Below are positions 46,501-58,800 of a DNA stretch of 64,000 bases, piece by piece. The first letter of the stretch is position 1; each line of letters starts with the position of its first letter. A program made the translations under genes and the position numbers. Below the pieces are notes generated by a model, which was not told where the DNA came from, did not search any database, and saw only the letters and a program-made list of their open reading frames with translations. The stretch comes from Alitta virens (taxonomy: Eukaryota; Annelida; Polychaeta; Phyllodocida; Nereididae): positions 48,206,628 to 48,270,627 of the forward strand of contig OW028576.1 in assembly GCA_932294295.1 (NCBI GenBank). Direction: 5' to 3'.

Positions 46501-49500
46501 GAGTGCACGCATTCAAATTAACACTTACTTTGTTATCAGTTCGAATGGTGACTTTGAGTTGTGGCATGACTCTCTCGACCTCCATCTTCCATTCCGCTGC
46601 GTCTGTGTTTGATTCCATGATTTCTTCTGGTTTCCCGGAATCTGCGTCCTACAAAAATGATAAATTAGATTAACTACAGATAAGAATTCAATTAAATATG
46701 TGTTTTTTTTTGCTCTATTGCCCATTTACCATAACGACTTATTGACTCTTAAATTGCCTCAGACGAAATGAAATCTGAGCTTAAAATCTGAGCCAAAAAT
46801 GAAACGACTTCAAAATTTGGAAAAAGTGCAGTATAGCATACCCGAATATTTGAGCTTATTTAGCCAGCCTGGTTGCTATGCCTATGACGTCATGTGTTTG
46901 AATTCAATGAATAACGTCACAAACAAACGACTAAGGTTTTCATTTACAAGGCTAGAAATTGTTTATTTTTTACTTTTATCGGGGGCTTCGAATCTGCCCC
47001 CAAACCCCGCTCTGCTACGCAAATAGTATTCCTCTTGTGTGCTAGATCTAAACTGAACAAAAACTAATGTTTTTTAATATTTCATGGATTCGAATATGGG
47101 CATAAATTTGGGTCTGCTATACTGCACTAAACCCCAACATTTTTAATGAAATAATTAACAAATAAGTGTGCTATAGCTTTTAAAAATTCCACTGTGATTG
47201 AACTTAGCTATGAATGTTAAAGATGTGATGGGTATGTTTTCAAAAAAATTTAATTGAACCCAAACTCAACAAGATGAATATTTTTAAGATTTCATAATAC
47301 TTATGATAAAACATGGCAAAATTTGTTTTATTATTGATTATCATTTAAAAGTAAACCTTTTTTTTTTAATTACATAAAAAATGTGTCTAAACATCAAAAC
47401 GACTTTCCATGAGTTCATTAGAATAAAAAACTAAATCCAAGATAATTTCTACACACAATATTAATACACGCAAACATCTATTTCCCACAGGATTAGATGT
47501 ATATCTAGCATTGTCATAGACTTCCACTTACATGATTTTTCTGACCGAGTTTTTTCAAATCGTCGAGACCCAAAATATTTTCTTCTTCTTCAAAATCATC
47601 CTCATCCACCTGCAAGTGAAAATAAAGTAGTTTTTTATCAATTATACCGTTCGTTAATAATGAATGTCGTGATTAATCTTATTACTCAGCTGTCACTTGA
47701 GCTTAAAAGAAATAAAAATCACATGGTAGCCTGACACTAGAAAGCATAAGTAAAAAATAAAATATATTTTAACATATCTGCCTGGTTTTACCATGAAAGA
47801 CATTCATGATATGATTTGTTACATATATTTCCATTTACTGACACTTTAATACATTCATTAATCTGTAATAATTTACTTATTTAACTTTGTGTATCTATTA
47901 CACGAAACAAATACTACATATCAGACGTGATTTTGCTACTGGAGTTTATGTTATAGGTGGGTCGGATATTGCGCCCCTAAGGTCAACATAGCAGCAAATG
48001 AAATAGTTATTTTCATATTACAGAATCTGAAGTTGTATTGCCTTTCTAGACACAGGAACCCTTCTGTGTCTATCTATATTATATATTTATCGAAAATGGA
48101 ATAACTTACAGCCATATTATCATCATCAACCTTGTCCAATGTCAGTTCTGCGTCATCCTCGATTATATTTTCCTCATCAGCCTCTTCTTCAGGGTATATG
48201 GGCCTAAATAAAAATGAAACGTATTAGATAGAAGGATAGATAGATAGATAGATATGGAAAGTCCAGCCCTCTCAGCAGGGGTGGCGCCCCCCCCCCCCCC
48301 TCCCCATTTAATGATCAGGACATATTTGAAGTGCACTTTTGGCTGTCTCATATGTTGACACAATTTAAAAGGGCCCCTCCCCCCCTCCCTTCTCCCCAGT
48401 TCAGAAAAAGTTCCACCGCAAGTTCTTGCCGCTATCCAAGGCAAGTTCTTGCCGCTATCCAAGGCAAGTTCTTGCCGCTATCAAGGCTTGATTGATGAGG
48501 TGAGAGAGAGGAGGAGTCCACCCAGGTTACACATTTACCCCATGGGTCCGGTCTTGTACTTGCTTCAGCACCAAGTACAAGGCACATGTCATCTCATGCA
48601 ATCGACATCCAGCTGGGATGTAGCTAAGAAAAGTGCCTAATCCATTTATCAAACCCAGGACCTCCAGCAGAGCTGGCCAAATTTGGAATTAGAATTATTA
48701 TATCAAAAATATTCTGAGGGTTTAGTGCAGTATAACAGACCCAAATTAATGCCCATATTTGGCGTCCATAAAATATTAAAAAATATAACTATTTTTTTGC
48801 TAAATTTTGTTCTAGCAAACAAGAGGAGCCCAGCAGGGGTTTGGGGGCGGCACTGTCAATGACATGCAATGTGCCAATTAAATAGGGCTGGTCAGTTCTC
48901 ATGTGATGTTGTACCCAGAAATACCAATACAATACAGGACGTCACCACAACCTAATTACTGATGACATCATCTGGTATTGTGTACTGGTGACGTCATGTA
49001 CTGTATTAGTATTTCCTATACTAGTGTATTACAATCATCTCTACCAACATTTAGTGAAACAGAACATTTAAAACGTGACGGAAAAAGTGCAGTATAGCGG
49101 ACCCAGATTTATGACCATATTTAGACAGCCTGGATGCTATGAGTATGACGTCAAATGCTTGAGTTTAATGTATGACGTCACAACCCAATAATCGCGGTTT
49201 TCATATTCACAGCAAGATGTATGACTTCTTTTTTCCATACAAAGCCCCCAAACCCCAGCTACCACTGGCCACTCTTCACATTTATGTTATTATAATTGTG
49301 CTAGAACTTAAAACTTGGTCATAAAGGTGATTTATTTCATATTTCATGAACATCAAATATGTGGTCATAACCCTAAGTGCCTTATCATAAATTCAGAGCT
49401 TGTTATGAACAAAAACTTTCTTCAATCAAAGTGCCAGTGAGCAAAAATCATATCTAACGCAGCCGCTATAGATACTAATTTATTTATCATTGATTTATGT

Positions 49501-52056
49501 TACTCATTATTTATTTGATGATGGTGATATGCAACATCATCGTGCATTTACGAAAGAAGTATAACACGTACATTTTCCAAGAGAAGGTCTTCGCTTTAAG
49601 GGCTTCATCAGCTAATCTGTTCAATATCCAGATACATTGTTCACCGTAGCCTTGTTTTAATTTTGATGGCGGAAAGTCTGGCGTGTGACCCTGTTGAAAG
49701 AGAGAAAAAAACATGTAATATTGTAACTTTCATTGTGTTCGACAGCATAACAATCACAGCTTTTATAGTTTTTATATAAGACTAAAACATGTATTATTAT
49801 TATCATACCTTGTAGAACATTTAGAAGAGTATATAAAATAGATTGATATTAAAATTTAGAAATTAAAATGAAATAGATGAAGTCCTCAAACTTAACATAA
49901 GAGAAGAGTTTGAGGATAAGAGTGTTTTCTATACACTGAATATCTGGTCGTTTTGCAAAAATGTACCAAATAATATAAAATATAAGGTCAGGGATCAAAG
50001 ATTCGAAATAAGGCTCAACAACGGTAACCCGCTTTCCAGTTACCATAAATATTGATAGGGTAACCTGCCCTAGTGGCAACTGTTGTGACCAAAATATTTG
50101 ATGCATTTTGTTGCGAACGGCGGTCCACCCGCGTGAAAAATAATTATGGTAGCCTGAACGATCGTTCTCAGTTATTTCGATTCCTGTAAGGTTTTGTTAA
50201 TTTTAAGCAGGTGTTTTAATAATTTCACAAAATGTTACAACACTACATGGCCAAATTTGCCTTGAGCGTTTTCCATGAGAAAGAAAAACACATGGAGAAC
50301 GCATGGTTTTTAGCTAATTATAATGAGGCAAAAACCATGCCTTTTCCAGGCGTTCATCCAAATGCCTGGGAAACAAATGTGGCGCATTTGGCTATGTATA
50401 GGCAGAGTTTTCTGGAGGCCTGTGTTTTTATGTTTTTCTTATATTTTATTTTTTGGGGACGGGAGGGAATTCATACTCCCTTCAAATGGGTATCACAACC
50501 CGCCAAAATGTCTAAACCTCTAATAAATCCCAAAACAAGGTCATAATTTAATTTCTTGAATCCAAAAGCCTCCTACCAATTGTCTGACTTCGTCCAATAT
50601 GCTGGAAATTGTGGCATTTGGATCATCATACTCTTGAGGTTGTTCAAAATGTTTCCCGGACATTTGCAAAAGCCAAGCTGAGATGGAGGTGAAGGCGTAG
50701 AACTGCTCTCCTGAGTTTGTTTGCAGTGCAAAATAATGTCTGCAACCATAAAAATTGAACAATGAAGCAAATTATAAAATGTCTTATTGAGCACTTCATA
50801 TGACACTTATATGATTTTACGTATTCTTAAGTGTGTCTAATAGTTTCCATTATCAAGAAAAAATTGCGTATGTTAGGTCACACTCATTTGATCTTTAGCT
50901 ACTTGCATTTACCAACATGATGAGAAATGTGCCGACAGAAAAATCAAATGATAGGACATAAAGTTTTTAGTGTTCCAGCTAGGCCATTTGAGCATGGCGC
51001 CGCACAATGCCTGATGCCCCTTGCGCCATGCCCGGATTTGTTAGCGCCATGCTTTTTCTTTTTTTTCCTCTTTAACTAGCTCGGCATCCTATATGAGACT
51101 CTTAAGATGCCCTTATTTTCTTCTGCGCCATGCCCAATTGAAATCCTAGCTGGAAACTGAACCCTTAAATAATTCTCTTAGAAGAGATTTAGATTATTTT
51201 TATTTAGAAGATCCGAGAAGCTAACTTTAGACTAAATAATTATTTCCTTAATCACTAAATAAATTGAATATATAAGCACTTCAACAAAATACAGGTTTTA
51301 CTAGAAATTAATTAATTAGTGCTTAAAATTCTAAGTCAGTCCCATCAAAAATTCAATACATTGTTCTAGTGACTGGCTGACGATTGATTATACTCGATCG
51401 TCAGTCACTTAATAAAAAATATGCGACGTTAAATTAAATGATTGGGACCGATTTTCGTCAGTTCCGATGTACGAGTTAATTAAATTCAGATTAAGGTTTG
51501 AAAATAAAGCATTCTATTGATTCTCATTGACAGTTGTTAGTGACACTTGGTGTTGTTTCCACAATTCAATATTTTGTCAGTGAAAATGTATGGAGTTTAA
51601 TAATCAGTTTATATAGGTATCCAAACCGACTAAAATCGATCATTGGTTAGTTTCCCTCAGCTGATGATCGACTACAAAAATGTTACCGACTCCCATCACT
51701 AAATTGTACAGTACAATGGGAATTTAAAAAAACTGCTTTAGATATGCAAGCATATCAATATTATGAAGAAAAAAAAACTCATAGCATGCAAATTAAAAAA
51801 AAAAGGGTTAGATAGATTGTGAATTCCTTAATTATTAATCACATAAATTAAACATGAAAGTTCATAAACAATTATGATTTCATGATGATGATGATTGTTA
51901 CCTGGAAAAAGCCTTAAAACCCATCTGCCGGCAGAAAGTTGTTTCGTAATGAAGCAATTTCAGCTTGTCAAGTAATTCTTCCATCTCAACAAATATTTGA
52001 TAAAGAAGGCCGGGGCCTCCCTCCCCCTCGTCTGCTTGTTTGCCATCGTCCGACAT
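43598..52056 (-). CDS. IFT57: Intraflagellar transport protein 57 (11 coding exons, complete)
   Basis: IFT57 (Hippi) is a peripheral subunit of the IFT-B complex that moves cargo from the base to the tip of cilia. Coding exons: 52056-51902, 50739-50577, 49690-49572, 48203-48110, 47609-47532, 46648-46529, 45492-45322, 45073-44978, 44414-44348, 43891-43794, 43681-43598. All junctions are GT-AG and phases agree, giving 414 residues; human IFT57 has 429. Residues 1-145 match the N-terminal calponin-homology-like domain (HYFALQTNSGEQFYAF, FEQPQEYDDPNATISSIL, DFPPSKLKQGYGE). Then an acidic linker (EDDAELTLDKVDDD) and a long C-terminal coiled coil (AAEWKMEVERVMPQLKVTIR, SREKYINNQLEHHLQ, DIRIGVVNHIM). 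The start codon follows CCTTTTTCAG|AAACT, an acceptor, so an untranslated first exon lies upstream, towards TTC12. Introns carry MITEs and SINEs. No lesion seen. Confidence 0.97.
45545..45838. mobile_element. MITE-alpha copy 1 (in IFT57 intron)
   Basis: Left end ACAGTATAGCGGACCCAGAT and inverted right end AGTGCAGTATAGCGGACCCA. The inside contains ATGTATGACGTCACAAACAA, a CRE-like site, and a CCCCAAACCCCTGC block shared with the other copies. Confidence 0.85.
46825..47128. mobile_element. MITE-alpha copy 2 (in IFT57 intron)
   Basis: Ends AGTGCAGTATAGCATACCC and, inverted, AGTGCAGTATAGCAGACCC. Contains TATGACGTCATGTG and AATAACGTCACAAAC. Confidence 0.85.
48228..48690 (-). mobile_element. SINE-A, tail type B, with insertion and local triplication
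   Basis: The left edge is GATAGATAGATATGGAAAGT with the GATA run, which is the end of tail type B on the minus strand. About 48275-48420 is a C-rich insertion. Then AAGGCAAGTTCTTGCCGCTA occurs three times in tandem (about 48417-48485). The normal body follows, up to GCTGGGATGTAGCT and the head remnant. Confidence 0.75.
48724..48860. mobile_element. MITE-alpha copy 3, partial
   Basis: Begins AGTGCAGTATAACAGACCCA and runs through CCATATTTGGCGTCCAT to GCCCAGCAGGGGTTTGGGGG. It is the inverted right half of the family; the other end is missing. Confidence 0.75.
49086..49372. mobile_element. MITE-alpha copy 4
   Basis: Begins AGTGCAGTATAGCGGACCCA. Contains GAGTATGACGTCAAATG and TGTATGACGTCACAACC. 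The right end is diverged and its boundary approximate. Confidence 0.78.
50245..50397. mobile_element. MITE-beta copy 2 (in IFT57 intron)
   Basis: ACATGGCCAAATTTGCC ... GAACGCATGGTTTTTAGC, then its mirror AGGCAAAAACCATGCCTTTT and ATGTGGCGCATTTGGC. Confidence 0.78.
50971..51157. mobile_element. Palindromic MITE with CCAGCTAGG ends (IFT57 intron)
   Basis: Left TTCCAGCTAGGCCATTTGAG followed by CATGGCGCC. Right, inverted, TTCCAGCTAGGATTTCAATT followed by GGGCATGGCGC. The middle repeats CGCCATGC motifs and has a T-run. Confidence 0.7.
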
Positions 52057-52060
52057 AGTT

Positions 52061-52883
52061 TCTGAAAAAGGAAATATAATGGATATCAGTAGAACCAATC
52101 AAAAATTGAGCCGTGTCACTTATAACACAGCTAGAGAAAAAAAAAAAAAAAAAGAAGCAATTTTGACGTCATCGGTCATTGTCGCCCGCAACCACTATGG
52201 GGCTAGTAGGCCCAATAAAGTCACACAGCCCTTTCAATATTTTAATTAAGGCCTATACTAGCTGTGGTATGAAAATTACTTGAAATACTGGCATTTGTCA
52301 CTATATTTCAATATTATTTGGTAAAACAATTTTTACATTATGGTAGATAATAAAAATCAAATATTTTTATCCTTTTTAAGTGCTGTCACTGCTGTGTCAA
52401 CGTTACACAAATACAGTAAAATTAACAGGGTATTCATTGACAGCTGACCTGTCAGTCGACAACTGAACCAGCTGAACTGTCATTGTCAATCAGTTTGGGA
52501 TTGTTTACAGTGGTTACCAAGTAAAAACCGCATTTATTCCTTTAAAAAAATCTTACCAAACCACATTGTATCGCTTATAAAATATTGACACATATAGTTA
52601 GCTACGACTTTAACATAATTACAATCGATATTTTCCCAATTTCTACAAATATCTCGCAAAATTATTCACCTGTCAGCTCCACAAACTTCGGCTGCTCAAG
52701 AATTTGAAACTGGCTCGCACCAAATAGTAGGGCCGCAGAAACAATAAATGTCGCGAATAAAATCTTTCGGAAAAATTAACTTACATCGTATTAGATTTTT
52801 ATATTCTTAATTAGTATTTTTGAAATAATTTATTGATTAACAAACGTTCGATTTATTTTTTCGTTCGTAACTAGGAACGCCAC
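52061..52883. promoter_or_regulatory. Shared upstream region of IFT57 and TTC12
   Basis: The two start codons point away from each other and are 827 bp apart, so both promoters lie in this interval. No SINE or MITE was recognised inside it, unlike the flanking introns. Possible donor sites for an untranslated IFT57 exon are TTTG|GTAAGA (boundary 52557/52556) and CGAT|GTAAGT (52785/52784), minus strand; the choice cannot be made from sequence. Co-regulation is inferred. Confidence 0.7.
52513..52526. promoter_or_regulatory. Candidate RFX X-box near-match
   Basis: GTTACCAAGTAAAA resembles the X-box RYYNYY-N(1-3)-RRNRAC. The first half-site is a full match. The second (AGTAAA, spacer of one) misses only the final C. 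RFX factors activate many cilium genes through such sites. With one mismatch and no conservation data this is only a candidate. Confidence 0.35.
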
Positions 52884-55800
52884 ATGGACAAAATGGCTGC
52901 CGGTCAGGAAGGAGCTGAGCTCCACAAATTTCTGTCTCAAGTGGATGAAATCCGTAAGTTTCGACCTCTAATTGTGTGTAGGAGAGTATTTAAGGTATCA
53001 AGAATTAATTGTAAGTACAAACTGATGACACTTTGACAGTGATGATTTATTTAACATAATTTTTGCACTCCTAAATTATTGTTTTGGTGCAGACGAAATC
53101 ATTTGACAAGTCAGATTGACTCAGAACTGAATCAGTCTATCAGTGTTCCATGCAGGCTAGAGTGTCAAATAAATTATGAATTGATGTCATTGTCATTCTG
53201 ATATCTTAAGAGTGTTGTAGTACTACAGTACAGCCTAACTAGTACAGGTCTTGTGAAAATATGTAGCTTGAACATCAAGAGTTAATTCAATTAATAATTG
53301 TGACTGGATAGCCTGATCTTGTCAGAGTTTTTTTCAAGTTGTTACCGTAATGTTGGCACTTTTTTTAGAGTATCTATCCTCCAACTAAAAACTTTCGCAT
53401 TCAAACTATAATAATGACATCACAATGCAGCTACACTGACCTTCCCTGTCCACTCTTTAGGACTTCATAGACTTGTTTTTGAAAATAAATGAAGTCAGCG
53501 GTTTGACAATTATTATTAGAATGACATCACAACACTTAAAGTGACGTAGTTTGTTTATGATGCGTTGCTATGCCTCGTTTTCATTTTGGATCTTCCCAGA
53601 ATGCATTGTTCACACAGAATGCTGCTGTCAGCAAGGACGGATTTCTTACCTAACAGGATTAAACTAGGCTCAGGTTTATTATTATGACTGATGACAACAA
53701 TTTCTCATAAAAAAAATGATAGACAAGTGCGTCCAGTTTTGTTAGAAAATTTAACTTAAACACCTTTCAGCTGTGCTTGGTAAATGGAACTGCTGTGAAA
53801 GTTTTTAAAGGCAAATCGGCTCATCTACACCATTTTGCAAACACAATTCTTATTTTTTTCGCTTTAGAATCGCTGATACAGAACCTGAGTGCAGAAGATG
53901 AAGATACAAGACTAAAAGCTCAAGCAGAAGCCGACAAAATTATCCGATCGCGCGAGAAGAAAACGACGAAAACAGAACATGATAACACTGGAATTAACAA
54001 GACGTCCATTAACCAGAAAGCGTTTGATAATTACGACCAAACAGGGGGACCCGATGTTACGCCTGATATGGATCAACGTAAGTATTTATAGATAAGTTCA
54101 TAATGTGTTCAAACTTGGGCCAAATGGGGTGCAAAAGTGTTTGTCACATTATTAACATACAGATAGATGCATGGTCGCATGTTTAATTTACACGTACTGT
54201 CTTGAATGCATAGTCTACACTTGGGGAGCTCAAGGAACATGACCTTGTTGCTACTTCCAATATTAAATGCAGGTTTGTTTTAATTAAGAGGCGTGTTAAC
54301 TTATGTTAATTGGAAGCACTGTATAGTGAGGTTTCACTGTGTCAGATGTAGATATGAAAGTTCAGCTGTCTAATGCAAGTTCTTGCCACTCACAAGGGTT
54401 GATTGATGAGGAGAGAGAGAGGTGTCTGCCCATGTTACACATTTTACATGCTTTTACCCCTTGGGATGGATCTCTTTATTGCCTCAGCATAGACACGTCA
54501 CACCGAGTAAAAGGGACCACCAATTTAACATCTCATCCGAGAGACATCCAACTGGGATGTTGCTCATGAAAAGTGTCAAGGCCGGGTATTGAACCTAAAT
54601 CCAGAAAGGGCGAATCGTGTGTCTAACCACTAGACTTCCCAACTGCAGTCTGAATAAAACTTTTTCACCGCCATATTGTCGCATAAATAAAATATATATT
54701 TCATTTTCAGAGTCTTTCATGGAAGCTCTGGAAGTTGATGCGCAAGAACGATATGAACGACGAAAGAAACAAGAAGCCGAAGCACTCAAAATAAAAGATC
54801 TCGGAAATGAACAATTTAAACTGGGAAATTACGAAAAGGCTCTTGAGTTCTACAACCAGGTCAGTTTGGCCGACATGTTCATACATGTTTTAATTTCATT
54901 GCATGCACTCAAATTTAAAAAAAAGGTAACTGAGTGAAAAAGAAATTCATAAAAACAAGCAATTGCTTTATAGAGAAATTGCTAAAAATTACTTTAAATT
55001 GCTTACAATTACTCAGAATGTGATTAACTGTTGTACACTTACATTTATTTGAAGTTATAAATGTATTTACTTTACTTAAAAGTAAAAAAAAATTCCTTTT
55101 TCAAGTAGAAGTATAAAAGTTGTCGAAAATGAGTAAATTTTATAACTTTGCGTATGGACTGAATCTTGATATCTCAAATAATTGCAACATTTTTTTCCTC
55201 AGGCACTACAAACTTTTAAAGATAACACAATACTTTGGACAAACCGAGCTCAGACTTATATCAAGTTGGAGCAGTACGATAATGCTATTAATGACTGCGA
55301 TTGGGCTTTGAGAGTAAGTAAAATAACTTTAAAATATCATGAATCATGTCATGTAAGGGCTGTGCCATTTCATGTTGTGGGGTGGACCTGAAGATTTTCA
55401 GACACCCCTGCTTGTTTTTAAAGACCCTCCCCCCCCCCTACCCCCATCTTTTTTATAAATTAAGATATGAAGAAAATACTAGTCAACCACTACCTCCCCT
55501 TTGTTTCTCTTTTGGAGCAACCCCCACCCCTCCTTAGCTTTTTTCAAAAAGTTATCCTGTTTGCCCCCACCCTACACTTTAAATCGAAGCTGAATAGTGG
55601 CTGAGACATTCCTAATAGTTAGTCTGCTGAAATGAATAGTTTATACCTATTGTATTTTTTCATTATTTCTTGACGCAGGTCTTTGAAAATTGCGTTAAAG
55701 CGCATGTTCACAAAGGGAAAGCTCTGTTGGCACTTAAGAGATATGACGAAGCCCTTGAAAGCTACGAGAAAGCTATGAAAGCTGAACCTGGTAAAAAGAA

Positions 55801-58800
55801 TGTAATAGAAGGTGCGTTTGAATATTTCTACCGTTTTTGACAAGCTTGATTCCTGTCAAAGATTACGTAACTTTTCATTAGATTATTATTGGTGCATAAA
55901 TCCAGAAAAGTTTTGTCGTTTTCTCCACAAATATCTTTAAGAATAAAATTAGAAATTGAGAAGGCTTCTTTCTTCTTCAAATTTAGCACAAGAGCAGCTG
56001 TTGGCCCCCTTGTAAACAAATCTCCTCTGTTAATATTGTGCCACTACAGGTACATATTGTTATAGTTATCGTTCATACGAGTATGAAATCTTATTTGCAG
56101 TTTACCTGAACTGCACAGGTCGCTATACGTTAACAATGATTAATATTTATGTTACGCATTTTGTTTTATTTTCAGCATATATAAAAGAAGTGGAACAGAT
56201 CCGAACAGCAGATTCTGAGGAGGAAGCTGCTAAACAATTTCTCGCAGGAGGAGACGAAGCGGCAAAAAGTCTCGTCGATATTTTGGATCGACTGAATAAG
56301 AAAGATCAACTGCCTTATTTTTACAGCGGAGGACTGAATATTTTGCGGCAACTCTTGACAGATGGTAACTTAAAATTTTTGAAATATGGACTATTAGTGT
56401 TCACACAGCGCTGCTGAACATTACAGTCGTTAAGAAAATTTATCGCAGATTTTGTACATATATACTTCTGCGAATATTATGGGGATACCTGGTTGAATTA
56501 TAGTTATTATTGAATATGTTTCAATAAATATTTTCATCAATTAATTGCTACGTAGGAATGTAACTTAGTTTAATTGAACTTCTGAGCCACTTAGAAATCA
56601 CAATCCACTGCATGGACCAACTGTGTACTCAGATATATTGATAATGTACCAACTCTTGAATTTTGGTTTTCTCTCGATATTAACAGCAAAAGACAGAGCG
56701 CTATTCCGAAGCAATGGTGGTATGAATTTGACAGAAACTCATCACTGCATTTCACGATGTATGGCCGCAAGTCCCCGAAGTCTTTCTCAGGATGAAATTG
56801 ACATGTGCCAAGCTACTATCGCGTGCTTATCTGCCGCTTGCAAAGATAATGGTAAGAAAGTTTTATGAATTTGTATCGATATTTAATAATATAACTTAAC
56901 AAATGTAGTTCACACTGGTTGGGGCAAAGTTAAATTTTGAAGATTTGGTGTCACTTGCTGTTGTCACTATCACGAAGGATGCCATCCATAACCCTGATAA
57001 TCCCACAATCCTTTGCGAATTGGCTTATGCAAATTAGGAGTGTCAAATCTTTGTATATACAATCTTTGATTGCTTTTAAATGCATTTTAATCTTGTAGGT
57101 ACAAAGGTGAACACCACATTTTCCGAATTTGATTGGATCTAAATTTGAATGTCTATGTCTCAATGCTACTGGGTCTGAAGCTCAGTCATCTTATATGACC
57201 AGCTGCCAGAGGCAGATGTTATGATGAGATGATAAGGCTACTTGGAGTCAACACCACATTGCACGTTTTCCCCATAGGTGGGGACTTCTACTTGCCTCAG
57301 CATAGACACTGAGTACAAGGCACATATTAATATTATTTGAAAAGACAAATATCTACATGGTCAAATGTGCCACGTGCGTTTTCATGCGTTTAGATAAACG
57401 CATGGAAAACACATGGTTTTTGCTTCATTATACTTAACTAAAAACCATGCGTTTTCCATGCGTTTATCCTTCTCATGGAAAACGCACGTGGCACATTTGG
57501 CAATGTATCTATATACATTTTCTAAGTGGGTTAATTCCGGGCTCTCACAAATTATATTGCGTTTTAACTTACAAATTTCAATTTATATTTGTATAATTTC
57601 AGAGGAGAATCAACGCCTCCTGCTAGAAGTCCCGTCTCTTCCATCTCAATTGCTTCGATTTGTTCAGTCTCAGCGTAAAGTGTGTCATCGGATGCAGAGC
57701 GACATCTTGTGTTTGTTACACGACTTATCGCAGTATTCCGCAGCTCGTGAGCTTCTAGTCAGCAAATTCGACATCCAAAAGTGAGTAGGGATTCTGTTAT
57801 GCGTGAAAAAACATTAATTTATTAGTCTATTTATCAGTATTCCAGCTAATTTCAGTGGCTTTCCGTTCGCAAATACAGTCAGCCTCAAAAGTTTAAATAG
57901 TATACATGCACTTGAGCAAAATAACATAAATGAACTTGTAAAAGAAATCAAAAAAAAATTCTAAAAGCTGAATGATTAGCCTTATTATTTGAATCAATTA
58001 AAGGAAATTTATTTTGTGAATTGGCGATTATATATATAGATGTGGAAATGGAAGTTAACTGTATTCTGCTCCGACTGACGGTATAGACGAACTATTCGCT
58101 TGCTGAATGCAGCCATTTGGACTAATTTTATAAATACATAAAGTGCTAGTCAAAATTATTAGACGCCTGGAAAATTCTGACTGAAATATTGAAAGAATTC
58201 TTGCTAAAAAAATTTACATCATAATTATACATCTATTCAAAGAAATACATTTTAAATTACACAATCACAAATGGTGGCTAGACATGGTCAAAAACCTGCA
58301 TACAAAGAAAACTTTAAAATTTTAAGGAAAGAATTTAGTAAAAGCGAAGAACAAAAAGAAAATGCAACTAAAGTCATTAAAACTGAGATTTTGTTTGAAT
58401 TCTAATATGTCTTTTTTGGTTTCAGATTGCTCGAAAGTATGTTCTCCTACATTAGTCTTCACAATACCACGGCACCCGTTGCTACAGGACTGCTCAGTAA
58501 TATGGCTTTAGACAAAAGGTATACAGGAAAATCCAAGCCTTATTGATTGATGTATACATTTATTGAAGCTGTGTTGAATGTCAATTTCACTGACATGTAT
58601 ATATATATCTTTATTTTCATACACATTTTCATATAAAATGGTATGATATTGACAAGTATGTACAATTATAAAATTTCAATTATATCATTATTTATAATAT
58701 AAAAATTATATTAAAGCGTACACATTTAGCACATCATTTTCACTTCATTTTTTTCAGATTCCAGTCTATGATGAGGGAAGACATCGACAAACATTTGCTG

